Notes: generated by a model not told the origin, from the sequence alone. A stretch of DNA of 64,000 nucleotides from an uncultured Eubacteriales bacterium (GCA_949288185.1 CASEIZ010000015.1:1-64000); one strand, 5' to 3'. Counted from the first letter of the stretch, positions 19,145 through 29,433 are shown. A program made the numbers and translations.

Positions 19145-19161
19145 TTTTTGAGATTTGGTAC

Positions 19162-19361
19162 TTTACAGGTGAGGCGTCATCCGTTATTTTTTCAATAAAT
19201 TGACGAATGTGCCGTGGAATAGAGGTATAAATTCTAAGTTTTTAATAAGTGAGGAAGCGCGAGCAGCGAGAGGCTCGCTTATTAAAAACTTAGAAGTTAT
19301 CATCTATGAAGCAAGCCGAGGAAATTATTGAAAAAATAACGGATGACGTCTCACCTGTAAA
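19162..19361. repeat. Large nested inverted repeat D
   Basis: Outer arms 19162-19198 and 19325-19361 (37 bp, one mismatch; begins TTTACAGGTGAGGCGTCATC). An inner pair TCTAAGTTTTTAATAAG / CTTATTAAAAACTTAGA surrounds the core GAGGAAGCGCGA-GCAGCGAGAGGCTC, which also occurs in repeat E. A CCGAGG motif lies in the right half. This fills most of the 340-base gap before the next gene; no reading frame is evident. Confidence 0.9.
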
Positions 19362-19486
19362 AATACTGAAAATTAAACTGTCGTTTGGGTAGAAAAATCA
19401 TCTGTTATGTGATATAATGTAACAAATTTAATGAAAAGTTGAAAATGAATGTCATAGTAAATGATTACGAAAAGGAATGTATAAAA

Positions 19487-19957
19487 ATGAAAGAAGAATA
19501 TGAATTTCAAGTAAGCAATTATACAAGAAGACAATGTTTTAGAACTAGTACAAAACTAGAAATTGAAGGAAATACGTTAAAAATTAAACAAGTAGAAGAT
19601 ATGGAAAATGTCAAAAAAACGTATTCAAATCCAACAGGAGAATATGACATCAAAGACATTAAAGAGATTAAAAAAAGTAGTATGTTTTTAATATATGTAA
19701 ATGCAACAATTGTATGGATTATATTGACACTTCTATTGATAATCAGTGCAATTATGTCAACACTCATTGTAGATGTTATGATTATATATATGATGATGTC
19801 TTTATTAATGATTATATTTTGTAGAGCAAGGACGATAAAAATTGTATTAAAAGATAATCAGAAAATTCAGATACCAGTAAAAATGTTAAAATATGAATCC
19901 ATAGAATATAAACAGAACGTAGAAAATTGTATAGAAGAAATAAAAAGGAGAATGTAG
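19487..19957 (+). CDS. Hypothetical two-helix membrane protein
   Basis: I do not recognise this 156-residue protein. It has a polar N-terminal region (starts MKEEYEFQVSNYTRRQCFRT), two adjacent membrane helices (roughly residues 65-115) and a basic C-terminal tail. The layout resembles small bacterial PH-like/YcxB-type membrane proteins, but no motif proves it. I favour ATG 19487, preceded by AAAAGGAATG; an in-frame ATG at 19445 lacks a ribosome site. Its stop codon touches the start of rsmE, so the two are probably cotranscribed. Confidence 0.6.
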   Translation: MKEEYEFQVSNYTRRQCFRTSTKLEIEGNTLKIKQVEDMENVKKTYSNPTGEYDIKDIKEIKKSSMFLIYVNATIVWIILTLLLIISAIMSTLIVDVMIIYMMMSLLMIIFCRARTIKIVLKDNQKIQIPVKMLKYESIEYKQNVENCIEEIKRRM

Positions 19958-20710
19958 ATGCCAAAATTTTTTGTGACAACCAATCAAATAGAAGGAAAGA
20001 AAATCTCGATACAAAATGAAGATGTCAACCACATAAAAAATGTTCTAAGAGCAAAAATAGACGATACAATAGAAATATGTGATAGTATAACTTCTAAAAA
20101 CTATATCTGTAAGATAGAACAAATAGAAGACAAACAAATTTATTGCCATATTGTTGAAGAAATTGCGTCTAACGTAGAACCGCATATACAAGTCAGTATT
20201 TTTCAAGGATTACCAAAAGCAGATAAGATGGAATTGGTTATCCAAAAATCAGTAGAGTTAGGTGCATATGATATTACACCAGTAGAAATGAAAAGATGTG
20301 TTGTAAAATTAAATGACAAAGATAAAATAAAGAAAATACAAAGATGGCAAAAAATATCTGAAGGTGCTGCAAAACAGTCTGGAAGAGATAGAATTCCTAC
20401 AATCAATCCAATAATCAATATCCATACATTATGTGAAAACATGAAACAATATGATTTGGTATTGGTGGCATATGAAAATGAAAAAGTAAATACATTAAAA
20501 CAGGAATTAAAAAACACAAAACAAGACAAAAATAAACAAATGAAAATCGCTATTGTGATAGGGCCAGAGGGCGGAATTGATAAAGAAGAAATTGCTAAAT
20601 TTGAAGAACATCATGCAAAAATCATTACATTAGGAAATAGGATATTACGAACAGAAACGGTTGCTTTAAATATGTTGAGTATGATTATGTATGAATTAGA
20701 GATGGATTGA
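19958..20710 (+). CDS. rsmE: 16S rRNA (uracil(1498)-N(3))-methyltransferase
   Basis: Methylates N3 of U1498 in 16S rRNA using S-adenosylmethionine. The 250-residue length is standard. The N-terminal PUA-like region starts MPKFFVTTNQIEGKK, and the SPOUT knot motifs VIGPEGGIDKEEI and LGNRILRTETVALNMLS are intact near the C-terminus, along with MELVIQKSVELGAYDI and EGAAKQSGRDRIP. It begins one base after the preceding stop codon. Confidence 0.95.
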   Translation: MPKFFVTTNQIEGKKISIQNEDVNHIKNVLRAKIDDTIEICDSITSKNYICKIEQIEDKQIYCHIVEEIASNVEPHIQVSIFQGLPKADKMELVIQKSVELGAYDITPVEMKRCVVKLNDKDKIKKIQRWQKISEGAAKQSGRDRIPTINPIINIHTLCENMKQYDLVLVAYENEKVNTLKQELKNTKQDKNKQMKIAIVIGPEGGIDKEEIAKFEEHHAKIITLGNRILRTETVALNMLSMIMYELEMD

Positions 20711-20798
20711 AAATAATGAAAACTTTGGTAGCTTATAAATTTCATTTAAAATGTAATCCTTTTCCAATCAAATAGTGTATATAGAAAGAGAGGCAAAG

Positions 20799-21878
20799 AT
20801 GAAAAAAGAGAAGGCAAAAGTTAAGAATAAAAATACATTAGAAAAAGAAAATAAGACCAATGAAACGGATGAAACATTAGAGCCAATAGAACAAAAAATG
20901 GCAAAGAAAAAAGTTCCAAAACAAGTTTCACAGGAAATATTAAAAAAGATATTCAAAAATTTAATATTAGCTATTGTGGTTATGATATATTTTATTTCTT
21001 GTAATATCGTATATACACAATTAGAGTGGGAGCAAATGGAACTGATAACAAAAGCGATTTCAGGCATTTTTTTACTAGCAAGTATTATTAGTTTAGAATT
21101 TGCATATAAACGAGATAGTGGAACACTTACCATGACTGCCATAGAATTATTAGTATTAGCTATCCATGCACTATTTATCGATCATGTTGTTACCATATAT
21201 CAGTTTGATTTTAGGACATATTTAGTAACATCATCATATATGTTTGCAATATACTATGTATTAAAATCGACTGTTATTTATACAAGAGCTAGAATGAAAT
21301 ATTTGAAAAGTCTTAGTGACATATCAGAAATTGTAAAAGATGAACCAGTTGTAAAAGAAGCCAAAAAAAGAAATGAAGAACCAATTGTAGAAATAGAAGT
21401 ACAGAAAAAGGTAGACAAAGAAGAGAAAAAGCAAAAGACAAAATCTGTGAAGGAAAAGAAGAAAAGTAAAGATAAGAATGTTAAAAAAGAAAATCAGGAA
21501 GAAGAAATCCAAGACGAAAATGAAAAGAGTGAAAAGGAACATAATACTGAAGGAAAATCAAAAAAGAAACAAACCACTAAGAAAAAAAGTAAAATAAAAG
21601 AAGAAAAAGACATTGAGAAAAAAGAAATTCAAGAAAAAACATTAGAAACCAATCATAAAAAAGAAAAAAACGAAAAACAAAAAGGTTCTAAAACAAAAAG
21701 GAAAATGAAACAAAATAAGGAAGAGAGACAAGAAGAAACTAAGAATGAACAATTAAATCAAGTCCAAGAAGAAAAGAAAAGTAAAAAAGAAGAAGTTATA
21801 GAAGAAGTAAAAAAACAGCCAAAAGTAAAATCTAATAGGGGAAGAAAGAAAAAAGAAGAGCTAAAAGTGGAAAAATAA
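20799..21878 (+). CDS. Hypothetical membrane protein with long Lys/Glu-rich tail
   Basis: A 359-residue protein. After a charged N-terminus (about 45 residues) come four predicted membrane helices (about 47-155), then about 190 residues made almost wholly of Lys, Glu, Asn and Gln, probably disordered or coiled coil and cytoplasmic. No family recognised. Similar charged tails occur in many low-GC clostridial membrane proteins. Start at 20799 follows AAGAGAGGCAAAG. Precedes the yicC-remA-rpoZ-gmk cluster by 45 bases. Confidence 0.6.
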   Translation: MKKEKAKVKNKNTLEKENKTNETDETLEPIEQKMAKKKVPKQVSQEILKKIFKNLILAIVVMIYFISCNIVYTQLEWEQMELITKAISGIFLLASIISLEFAYKRDSGTLTMTAIELLVLAIHALFIDHVVTIYQFDFRTYLVTSSYMFAIYYVLKSTVIYTRARMKYLKSLSDISEIVKDEPVVKEAKKRNEEPIVEIEVQKKVDKEEKKQKTKSVKEKKKSKDKNVKKENQEEEIQDENEKSEKEHNTEGKSKKKQTTKKKSKIKEEKDIEKKEIQEKTLETNHKKEKNEKQKGSKTKRKMKQNKEERQEETKNEQLNQVQEEKKSKKEEVIEEVKKQPKVKSNRGRKKKEELKVEK

Positions 21879-21923
21879 TAACAGTCTAAAAAATATAATA
21901 TGAGAAAGGAAATGTTGTAAAAG

Positions 21924-22799
21924 ATGATTAAAAGTATGACTGGTTATGGAAAATCAAATATGTCAAAAAATTTAAGGGAATATCAAGTAGAAATAAAAAG
22001 TGTGAATCATAGATATTTAGATGTTTCCGTAAAAATGCCTAGAAGTTTAAGTTATCTAGAAGAAGAAATCAAAAAAGCTGTTTCAGCAAAGGTAACAAGA
22101 GGAAAAGTAGATGTATTTATTACATTTAATAATAATTCTTTAGAAGGTAGAGATATTAAAATTAATACAGAAATTGCCAGAATGTATATTAAAGAACTAA
22201 GAGATTTAGCAGAATCTGAAGGAATTATAGCAGATATTCCAGTAACAGAAATTTCTAAATTACCAGATGTGTTAACCATTCAAAATAACCAAGATGATGA
22301 AACCATAAAAAGTGAATTGCTTGAAGTAACTAACAAGGCAATTGAGAATTTAGTGGAAATGAGAAAAGTGGAAGGAGAAAAGATTGCACAGGATTTACTC
22401 GTAAGAATACAAGATATTGAAGAAAAAGTAAAAAAAATATCTTCACTTTCTACTGGACTTATTGAGGAATATGTAGTAAAATTAAATACAAGAATAAAAG
22501 AATTGTTACAAGACCAAGAAATAGATGAGGCAAGATTAGCACAAGAAGTGGTTATCTATGCTGATAAATGTTCTATAGAAGAAGAAGTAACAAGATTAAA
22601 TAGTCATATATATCAATTCAGAGAACTATTGCAAACCAATGAAGCTGTAGGAAAGAAAATAGATTTCATGATTCAAGAAATGAATCGAGAAACCAATACC
22701 ATTGGTTCAAAGGCAAATAATCTAGAAATTACAAATGAAGTTATCAATATGAAAACACAAATAGAAAATATCAGAGAACAAGTACAAAATATAGAATAA
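21924..22799 (+). CDS. yicC: YicC/YloC family endoribonuclease-like protein
   Basis: A 291-residue protein with the family N-terminus MIKSMTGYGKS and VEIKSVNHRYLDVSVKMPR, and the C-terminal YicC-like/DUF1732 region ending in GSKANNLEITNEVINMK. YicC proteins are linked to RNA turnover; E. coli YicC is a ribonuclease. It opens the conserved Firmicutes cluster yicC-remA-rpoZ/gmk. The end segment with QEMNRETNTIGSKA is typical and complete. Confidence 0.9.
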   Translation: MIKSMTGYGKSNMSKNLREYQVEIKSVNHRYLDVSVKMPRSLSYLEEEIKKAVSAKVTRGKVDVFITFNNNSLEGRDIKINTEIARMYIKELRDLAESEGIIADIPVTEISKLPDVLTIQNNQDDETIKSELLEVTNKAIENLVEMRKVEGEKIAQDLLVRIQDIEEKVKKISSLSTGLIEEYVVKLNTRIKELLQDQEIDEARLAQEVVIYADKCSIEEEVTRLNSHIYQFRELLQTNEAVGKKIDFMIQEMNRETNTIGSKANNLEITNEVINMKTQIENIREQVQNIE

Positions 22800-22814
22800 G
22801 AAGGGAATGATTTT

Positions 22815-23069
22815 ATGCAATTAGTAAATATTGGATTTGGAAATATTGTATCAGCAGATAGAATTGTAGCCATTGTTAGTCCAGAATCTGCACCAATTAA
22901 AAGATTAATACAAGAGGCAAAAGACAATAAAACAGCAGTAGATGCAACTTATGGAAGAAGAACAAGAGCAGTATTGATTATGGACTCAGGACATGTTATT
23001 TTATCAGCTGTACAACCAGAGACAGTTGGAGGAAGAATTGATAAAGATATTTCACAAGAAGAAAATTAA
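22815..23069 (+). CDS. remA: Extracellular matrix regulator RemA (DUF370)
   Basis: An 84-residue protein starting [20 protein letters not shown] and containing [14 protein letters not shown] and [20 protein letters not shown], diagnostic of RemA. In B. subtilis RemA is a DNA-binding activator of biofilm matrix and osmoprotection genes. It lies 15 bases after yicC, the usual synteny. Confidence 0.93.
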   Translation: MQLVNIGFGNIVSADRIVAIVSPESAPIKRLIQEAKDNKTAVDATYGRRTRAVLIMDSGHVILSAVQPETVGGRIDKDISQEEN

Positions 23070-23176
23070 GATTATTTTCTATATTAATGTATGAATGAGA
23101 TTAAAAATTTTGATGAATGCGTGTGTAAAAATATAGAAAAGAAATATACAGTAAAAAAGAAAGGAATGAATGAAAA

Positions 23177-23368
23177 ATGATAGTAAAACCTAGTGTTTCA
23201 GATTTACTTACAAAAGCAAATAATCGATATGAATTAGTAATTGCAACGGCTAGAAGAGCAAGACAAATTGCTTCTGGTGCAACACCATTAGTAGAGACAA
23301 AAGAAGAATCACCAGTAACAATAGCTGCTATTGAAATTGCAGAAGGGAAGGTTGCCATAGAATGTTAG
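23177..23368 (+). CDS. rpoZ: RNA polymerase omega subunit
   Basis: A 63-residue protein with the omega pattern: VKPSVSDLLTKANNRYELVI followed by ATARRARQIASG and a C-terminal EIAEGKVAIE. Omega helps assemble the beta' subunit. Its 3' end overlaps gmk by 7 bases. In B. subtilis the order is gmk then rpoZ; here rpoZ comes first. Confidence 0.9.
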   Translation: MIVKPSVSDLLTKANNRYELVIATARRARQIASGATPLVETKEESPVTIAAIEIAEGKVAIEC

Positions 23369-23934
23369 TTATATTATCTGGAGTAGCAGGAGCAGGAAAA
23401 GATACCATAAAAAAAGAACTAATCAAACGAATGGAAAATGTAGAATCACTTCCTTCTTATACGTCAAGAGCCATTCGTGGAGGAGATGTAGAAGGAGAAA
23501 CTTACCATTTTATTTCTAGAGAAGAATTTGAAAAAATGATAGAAAATGAAGAGTTTTATGAATATGATATTCACCACAATCAGTATTATGGAACTTCCAG
23601 AAAATTATTGAATGATAAGATAAAAAGTGGAAAAATTATTGTAAAAGATATTGATGTTAATGGAACAGAGCATTTAAAAGAATTATTAGGAAATGATACA
23701 AAAGTTGTTACTATATTTTTACGTGTTCCAAAAGAAGAATTAAAACATCGATTAGAAAATAGAATAGACAAGCCAAGTCCACAAGAAATCATATTACGCT
23801 TAAATCGTTTTGATTATGAAGAATCTAGAATTAATTTATATGATTATGTATTAAAAAATAATGATTTGGAAAAAACCGTACAAATTATTATGACCATTAT
23901 AGAAAATGAAATAAGATTGGAACAAGAACAATAG
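23362..23934 (+). CDS. gmk: Guanylate kinase
   Basis: Phosphorylates GMP to GDP with ATP. 190 residues; P-loop SGVAGAGKDT at residues 5-14, GMP-binding SYTSRAIRGGDVEGETYHF and YGTSR, DIDVNG (usually DIDWQG), and the LID-region segment. The P-loop reads AGAGKDT rather than the usual SGVGKGT, and DIDVNG lacks the usual Gln, so this is a slightly divergent member. Overlaps rpoZ, so translation is coupled. Confidence 0.88.
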   Translation: MLVILSGVAGAGKDTIKKELIKRMENVESLPSYTSRAIRGGDVEGETYHFISREEFEKMIENEEFYEYDIHHNQYYGTSRKLLNDKIKSGKIIVKDIDVNGTEHLKELLGNDTKVVTIFLRVPKEELKHRLENRIDKPSPQEIILRLNRFDYEESRINLYDYVLKNNDLEKTVQIIMTIIENEIRLEQEQ

Positions 23935-23992
23935 TAGAAGTGCAACAAAATTTAAATTAGACAATCCTATTATAAATATACAAAAAATAAGC

Positions 23993-24157
23993 ATGAATAG
24001 AAATATTTGTGTTTATTTTTTTGCTTATGGCCTGCCATATGGAGAAAATGATAATGAGGCATGGGTAGAGAGTGATGATATGGATGTGCTTGAGGATGTC
24101 ATGAGTGACGTAGACATGGAAATAGGAGACGATGACGGAATTCTTGATATTGAGTAG
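23993..24157 (+). CDS. Possible small acidic protein, 54 aa
   Basis: MNRNICVYFFAYGLPYGEND continues into a strongly acidic tail ending GDDDGILDIE. It has no clear ribosome site and uses GTC, GTG, GAC, CTG and GGC far more than neighbours. It is followed at once by a terminator. It may be a foreign gene, a gene remnant or a chance frame. Confidence 0.3.
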   Translation: MNRNICVYFFAYGLPYGENDNEAWVESDDMDVLEDVMSDVDMEIGDDDGILDIE

Positions 24158-24178
24158 TAATTGAGTTTCAAAAGGAAG

Positions 24179-24214
24179 AGCAGACAACTAGAAAGATAGT
24201 TGTTTGCTTTTTCT
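24179..24214 (+). terminator. Terminator downstream of gmk and the small acidic frame
   Basis: AGCAGACAACT / AGTTGTTTGCT (one G-T pair) with T-rich tail TTTTTCTTTT. Confidence 0.8.
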
Positions 24215-24275
24215 TTTAAGTGATTATTAAGGGTACTTTAAAAACAATTTTTAATTCTAAATTATAAAATCAACC

Positions 24276-24310
24276 AAACTCTTGTTTTTATTACAAAAAT
24301 ATAGTATAAT
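24276..24310 (+). promoter_or_regulatory. uvrA promoter with possible LexA box
   Basis: TTGTTT (24282-24287), 17-base spacer, TATAAT (24305-24310). AAACTCTTGTTT (24276-24287) overlaps the -35 box and matches the Firmicutes LexA site GAAC-N4-GTTC at 6 of 8 positions with perfect dyad symmetry. LexA is encoded at 50957. Confidence 0.45.
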
Positions 24311-24371
24311 GTGACTGAAACTTTACAAAAATTAAGAAATAAATATAAAATCAAATTATGGAGGAATTTTC

Positions 24372-27203
24372 ATGAATGACAAAATTATCATAAAGGGTGC
24401 AAAAGAACATAATTTAAAAAATATAAATTTAGAAATACCAAGAGATAAATTAGTAGTTATCACAGGATTATCTGGATCAGGAAAATCTAGTTTAGCATTT
24501 GATACCTTATATGCCGAAGGACAAAGAAGATATGTAGAAAGTTTGTCATCTTATGCTAGACAATTCTTAGGATTAATGGAAAAACCAGATGTAGAAAGTA
24601 TAGAAGGGTTATCACCAGCCATTTCTATAGATCAAAAAACAACTTCAAAAAATCCTCGTTCTACAGTGGGAACGGTTACAGAAATTTATGACTATATTCG
24701 TCTGTTATATGCTAGAATCGGTGTACCTTATTGTCCAAATTGTGGAAAAAAAATAGAAAAACAAACGATTGACCAAATTGTAGATAATATCATGGAATTA
24801 GAAGAAGGCACAAGAATCCAAGTATTGGCACCAGTGGTTAAAGGAAGAAAAGGAGAATATACAAAACAATTAGAGGAATTTCAAAAAGAAGGATTTGTCA
24901 GAGTTCGAATTGATGGAGAGATGTACGAACTTTCTGATGACATTGAATTAGATAGAAAGAAAAAACATGATATTGAATTAGTTGTTGACAGATTGGTAAT
25001 CAAACCAGAAATTTTAAGTAGATTAACAGAGTCAGTAGAAATTGCTTTAAAACATGCGAATCAATTGGTATTAATTGATGCAGTGGGAAAAGGAGAAAAA
25101 TTATACAGTTGTAATTATGCGTGTCCTGATTGTGGTTTTAGTTTTCCAGAATTAACCCCTAGAATGTTCTCATTTAATAATCCAATGGGCGCTTGTCCAA
25201 CTTGTACAGGTATAGGGTATTTAATGAAAATGGACGAAGATTTAATCATTCCAGATAAAAACAAAACGTTATATGATGGTATAAAAGCCTTTGGTTCAAG
25301 TACTATGAAAAAAGGTGACACCATGGCAAAGATGTATTTTGAAAGTATCGGAAACCATTATGGAGTTGATATTAGAGGAAAGAAAATTAAAGAATTACCT
25401 AGAAGCTTTATGGAAAAAATCTTGTATGGTACAGGTGATGAAGAAATTGATTTTGAGTATACATCACCAGCAGGTGTTAGAAGATTTAAAGCACCATTTG
25501 AAGGTGTACTTCCAACATTAGATAGACGTCATAATGAAACAAAATCACAAGGAATGCGTGAATTTTATGAAATGTATATGAGCAATTCTCCATGTTATTC
25601 ATGTCATGGAGCAAGATTAAAGCCAGAAATCTTGTCTATAAAAGTGGGAGACAAAAACATTAATGAATTAACAGCGATGTCTATCAATCAAATAAAAGAT
25701 TATTTGGACCATTTACAATTAAATAAAACAGAAGCGATGATTTCAGATTTAATTTTAAAAGAAATTCGTCAAAGATTACAATTTTTAATTGATGTAGGAT
25801 TAGAATATTTAACATTATCAAGAAGTGCAGGAACTTTATCAGGAGGAGAAGCACAAAGAATTCGTTTAGCAACACAAATTGGTTCTGGACTAACAGGTGT
25901 GCTATATATCTTAGATGAGCCAAGTATTGGATTACATCAAAGAGACAATGATAGATTATTAGCAACATTAAAGAAATTAAGAGATTTAGGAAACACTTTA
26001 TTAGTAGTAGAACATGATGAAGATACCATGTATGCAGCGGATCAAGTGATTGATATAGGACCAGGTGCAGGAACACATGGGGGACAAGTGATGGCACAAG
26101 GAACAGCAGAAGAAATCAAACAAGTAGAAAACTCTATCACAGGAAAATATTTAAGTGGCAGATTAAAAATTCCAGTGCCTAAAAAAAGAAGAAAACATAC
26201 CAAATCAAAAGTGATTGAAGTACAAGGTGCCACAGAAAATAACTTAAAAAATATTAGTGTTAAATTTCCATTAGGCGTATTTACTTGTGTGACAGGTGTA
26301 TCTGGTTCAGGAAAATCTACATTGGTGAATGAAGTGCTATACAAAACGATTGCAAAAGAATTGAACGGTTCTAATGAAAAACCAGGAAAATGTAAAGGTA
26401 TCAAAGGAATTAACCAAATTGACAAAATTATTAATATAGACCAATCACCAATTGGAAGAACACCACGTTCAAATCCAGCAACATATACAGGTGTATTTGA
26501 TTTAATTAGAGATATTTTTGCTGGAACAGAAGAAGCAAAATTAAGAGGATATCAAAAAGGAAGATTTAGTTTCAATGTACCAGGTGGAAGATGTGAAAGT
26601 TGTAATGGTGATGGTGTGCATAAAATCGAAATGCATTTCTTACCAGATATCTATGTACCTTGTGAAGTGTGTAAAGGGAAAAGGTATAATAGAGAAACAT
26701 TAGAGGTAAAATATAAAGGAAAAACGATTGCAGATGTGTTAGACATGACAGTTGAAGAAGCATTACAATTTTTTGATAAAATACCAAGAATTAAACAAAA
26801 AATTCAAACTTTATATGATGTAGGACTAAGTTATATCAAATTAGGACAACCATCAACAACTTTATCAGGGGGAGAAGCACAAAGAGTAAAATTAGCAACA
26901 GAATTATCTAAAAAGGCAACAGGAAAAACCTTATATATTTTAGATGAACCAACAACAGGACTTCATATTGCAGATGTTCATAAATTGGTAGATATCTTAC
27001 AAAGATTAGTAGATACAGGAAATACGATTATTGTTATTGAACATAATTTAGATTTAATCAAGACTTGTGACCATATTATAGATTTAGGTCCAGAAGGTGG
27101 AGACAATGGTGGAGAAGTAATTGCTGTAGGAACACCTGAACAAGTTTGTTTAAATGAGAAAAGCTATACAGGCAAATTTTTGAAGAAATATTTAGAAAGA
27201 TAG
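24372..27203 (+). CDS. uvrA: Excinuclease ABC subunit UvrA
   Basis: Damage-recognition ATPase of nucleotide excision repair. 943 residues, standard length. Two ABC modules: Walker [11 protein letters not shown] (near 31) and [10 protein letters not shown] (near 640), signatures [16 protein letters not shown] and [16 protein letters not shown], Walker [12 protein letters not shown] and [11 protein letters not shown]. Zinc modules CPNC...C-C and CESCNGDG...CEVCKGKRY are intact. It begins with [18 protein letters not shown]. uvrB is not adjacent in this window. Confidence 0.97.
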   Translation: MNDKIIIKGAKEHNLKNINLEIPRDKLVVITGLSGSGKSSLAFDTLYAEGQRRYVESLSSYARQFLGLMEKPDVESIEGLSPAISIDQKTTSKNPRSTVGTVTEIYDYIRLLYARIGVPYCPNCGKKIEKQTIDQIVDNIMELEEGTRIQVLAPVVKGRKGEYTKQLEEFQKEGFVRVRIDGEMYELSDDIELDRKKKHDIELVVDRLVIKPEILSRLTESVEIALKHANQLVLIDAVGKGEKLYSCNYACPDCGFSFPELTPRMFSFNNPMGACPTCTGIGYLMKMDEDLIIPDKNKTLYDGIKAFGSSTMKKGDTMAKMYFESIGNHYGVDIRGKKIKELPRSFMEKILYGTGDEEIDFEYTSPAGVRRFKAPFEGVLPTLDRRHNETKSQGMREFYEMYMSNSPCYSCHGARLKPEILSIKVGDKNINELTAMSINQIKDYLDHLQLNKTEAMISDLILKEIRQRLQFLIDVGLEYLTLSRSAGTLSGGEAQRIRLATQIGSGLTGVLYILDEPSIGLHQRDNDRLLATLKKLRDLGNTLLVVEHDEDTMYAADQVIDIGPGAGTHGGQVMAQGTAEEIKQVENSITGKYLSGRLKIPVPKKRRKHTKSKVIEVQGATENNLKNISVKFPLGVFTCVTGVSGSGKSTLVNEVLYKTIAKELNGSNEKPGKCKGIKGINQIDKIINIDQSPIGRTPRSNPATYTGVFDLIRDIFAGTEEAKLRGYQKGRFSFNVPGGRCESCNGDGVHKIEMHFLPDIYVPCEVCKGKRYNRETLEVKYKGKTIADVLDMTVEEALQFFDKIPRIKQKIQTLYDVGLSYIKLGQPSTTLSGGEAQRVKLATELSKKATGKTLYILDEPTTGLHIADVHKLVDILQRLVDTGNTIIVIEHNLDLIKTCDHIIDLGPEGGDNGGEVIAVGTPEQVCLNEKSYTGKFLKKYLER

Positions 27204-27229
27204 AAATGAAGAATGAAAGGGGAAGCTAA

Positions 27230-28162
27230 ATGGTAAAGAATGAATTTTATTACCCATCAGCAGATGAAAAAACACAAATTCATGCAGTGGAATGGAAACC
27301 GAAAAAAGAGATTGTGGGTGTAATTCAAATAGCACATGGAGTAACAGAACATATTTTAAGATATGAACATTTTGCAGAATTTTTTACCAAAAGAGGATTT
27401 ATTGTGGTGGGAAATGACCATTTAGGACATGGAACATCTATTGCACCAAATAGTAAACCAATGTATTTTGGACCAAAAAACAGCTGGAACTTTGTGGTAG
27501 AAGATATAGAAACTTGTAGAAAAATGACAAAACAAAAATATCCAGATGTACCATATATTTTATTGGGCTTTTCTTTAGGTTCTTTTTTGGTAAGGACATA
27601 TTTAATTGATTATAAAGAACCAATAGATGCAGCAATTATTATGGGAACAGGATATATATCAAACTTTAAAATAGCTATTGCAAAAATGATGGCAAATAAG
27701 GAAGCAAAAAAAGTAGGAGAAGAAAATACTAGTCCAATAATCAAAAGTTTAACTTTTGAAACATATAATCAATTATTTAAACCAAATAGAACAGAATGTG
27801 ATTGGTTATGTGCAAATGAAGAAGCAATAGATGAATATTTAGAAGATCCTTTAAGAGGTGAAAGTTATTCAGCAGGATTATTTAGAGAATTATTATCTGG
27901 AATGCAATATACATCAAATGTAAAAAATATTAAAAAAATGAATAAGAAAGTACCGATTTTACTATTATCAGGAGATAAAGATCCAGTAGGAGATTTTGGA
28001 AAAGGTACAATTAAAACATTTAATATATTCAGAAAAGCCGGCATAGAAAATGTAGATATAAAATTATATAAAGATTTACGACATGATATTTTACATGAAG
28101 AATGTAGAAGAAAGATATACAATGATATAGAAAAATGGTTGAAAAAGAATATAGAACTTTAG
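27230..28162 (+). CDS. Alpha/beta hydrolase, monoacylglycerol lipase-like
   Basis: 310 residues, no signal peptide. HGVTEHILRYEHFAEFF and GNDHLGHGTS are typical of the Hydrolase_4 (lysophospholipase/monoacylglycerol lipase) group. The nucleophile Ser lies in GFSLGSF, the acid Asp in SGDKDPVGDFG and the His in LRHDILHE. It likely cleaves small lipid esters in the cytosol. Start is 26 bases after uvrA with an AAAGGGGAAG site, so it may share the uvrA transcript. Confidence 0.85.
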   Translation: MVKNEFYYPSADEKTQIHAVEWKPKKEIVGVIQIAHGVTEHILRYEHFAEFFTKRGFIVVGNDHLGHGTSIAPNSKPMYFGPKNSWNFVVEDIETCRKMTKQKYPDVPYILLGFSLGSFLVRTYLIDYKEPIDAAIIMGTGYISNFKIAIAKMMANKEAKKVGEENTSPIIKSLTFETYNQLFKPNRTECDWLCANEEAIDEYLEDPLRGESYSAGLFRELLSGMQYTSNVKNIKKMNKKVPILLLSGDKDPVGDFGKGTIKTFNIFRKAGIENVDIKLYKDLRHDILHEECRRKIYNDIEKWLKKNIEL

Positions 28163-28186
28163 GTGTTAAAATTTAATTAAATAGGA

Positions 28187-28219
28187 AAAGGGGGGGCCGA
28201 AAAGATGGACCCCCCTTTA
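28187..28219 (+). terminator. G/C-rich terminator after the hydrolase gene
   Basis: AAAGGGGGG ... CCCCCCTTT around CCGAAAAGATGGA. It is unusually GC-rich for this region. Confidence 0.7.
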
Positions 28220-28345
28220 AAGGAAGTGATAACTTCAGATATGTATCAAATTTATAAAAATATTTTCAGTCATTAAGTTATAAGTTTAAAATACGAATAA
28301 AAATAAAGTTTTTTACAAATACTAAAAATACGATAAATAGTAAAA

Positions 28346-28375
28346 ATGTCCCAAAAAGAAACGTCCCCAAAAGGA
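28346..28375 (-). repeat. Short interspersed repeat, GGGGACGTTTC type (complement copy)
   Basis: ATGTCCCAAAAAGAAACGTC followed by CCCAAAAGGA; complement of the repeat at 14171 and 55866 with a few changes. Lies just before the ribosome site of gpr. Confidence 0.8.
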
Positions 28376-28400
28376 AATTTTAATTAGAAAGGAGAAATTT

Positions 28401-29336
28401 ATGTTTAATTTTAGAACTGATTTGGCGGCAGAGAGAAGAGAAATATATAGAACAGCAAATAAATTAGAAAATGAAATTAATGGTATAGAAAGTGAAGAAC
28501 AACAAATTAATGAAAATATAAAAGTAGATAAAGTAAAAATAACCAATGAAGAAGGAGAAAAAGCAATCGGAAAACCGAAAGGGGTATATGTGACCATTGA
28601 TATTAAAAATTTAAAAATTGCAGGAGAAGAGGAAATTCAAAAATCAGCAGATACAGTAGCAGATGAACTAAGAAAAATTGTAGATAGTCATGTTGATAAA
28701 AATGGAGAAATATTAGTGGTTGGGCTTGGAAATATTTATGTAACTCCAGATGCATTAGGCCCTAAAGTCATTAATGATATAGAAGTCACAAGACATATGA
28801 TTAAGTATTTACCACAATATGTAAAAGAAGGTGCTAGAAATGTGAGTGCCATATCACCAGGGGTTCTAGGAACAACAGGTATAGAAACAGTAGAAATTTT
28901 AAAGGGAATTGTAGAAAATACACATCCTAAATTGTTGATAGTAATTGATGCTTTAGCATCTAGAAGTATAGAAAGAATTAGTAGTACAGTGCAAATATCA
29001 GATACAGGAATTGTACCAGGTGCGGGTGTTGGAAATACAAGAAAAGAAATTAGTCAAAATACGTTAGGGATTCCAGTAATTGCCATAGGAATTCCAACAG
29101 TTGTTGAAACGGCAGTTTTAGTAAATGATTCATTAGATTTATTTATTACAAAATTGCAAGATGAGGCAAAATCAAATGACTATCTAAATCAATTAAAAGA
29201 AGAGGATAATTATGAAGAAATAAAAGAAGCATTGGTTCCACAAGATTATAACTTGATTGTTACTCCAAAGGAAATTGATGATTTAATTGAAAATATGAGT
29301 AAAATTGTAGCAACAGGGATTAATCAAGCAATATAG
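28401..29336 (+). CDS. gpr: Germination protease GPR
   Basis: Aspartic-type endopeptidase that degrades small acid-soluble spore proteins during germination. 311 residues. MFNFRTDLAAERREIY is the family N-terminus with propeptide region; VVGLGNIYVTPDALGPKV, ISPGVLGTTGIET, VIDALASRSIERI and TGIVPGAGVGNTRKEIS are diagnostic GPR motifs. Made as a zymogen in the forespore. An sspH gene in this window encodes a spore protein of a type that GPR may not cut; alpha/beta SASPs must lie elsewhere. Confidence 0.96.
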   Translation: MFNFRTDLAAERREIYRTANKLENEINGIESEEQQINENIKVDKVKITNEEGEKAIGKPKGVYVTIDIKNLKIAGEEEIQKSADTVADELRKIVDSHVDKNGEILVVGLGNIYVTPDALGPKVINDIEVTRHMIKYLPQYVKEGARNVSAISPGVLGTTGIETVEILKGIVENTHPKLLIVIDALASRSIERISSTVQISDTGIVPGAGVGNTRKEISQNTLGIPVIAIGIPTVVETAVLVNDSLDLFITKLQDEAKSNDYLNQLKEEDNYEEIKEALVPQDYNLIVTPKEIDDLIENMSKIVATGINQAI

Positions 29337-29433
29337 AAAAAGTACAAATTTGTAGAAATTGTAGAAAAATGGTTGAAAAAAATTTCTTATTAATATATAA
29401 TTTTTATAAAATAATAAGAAAAGAGGGATTTCT

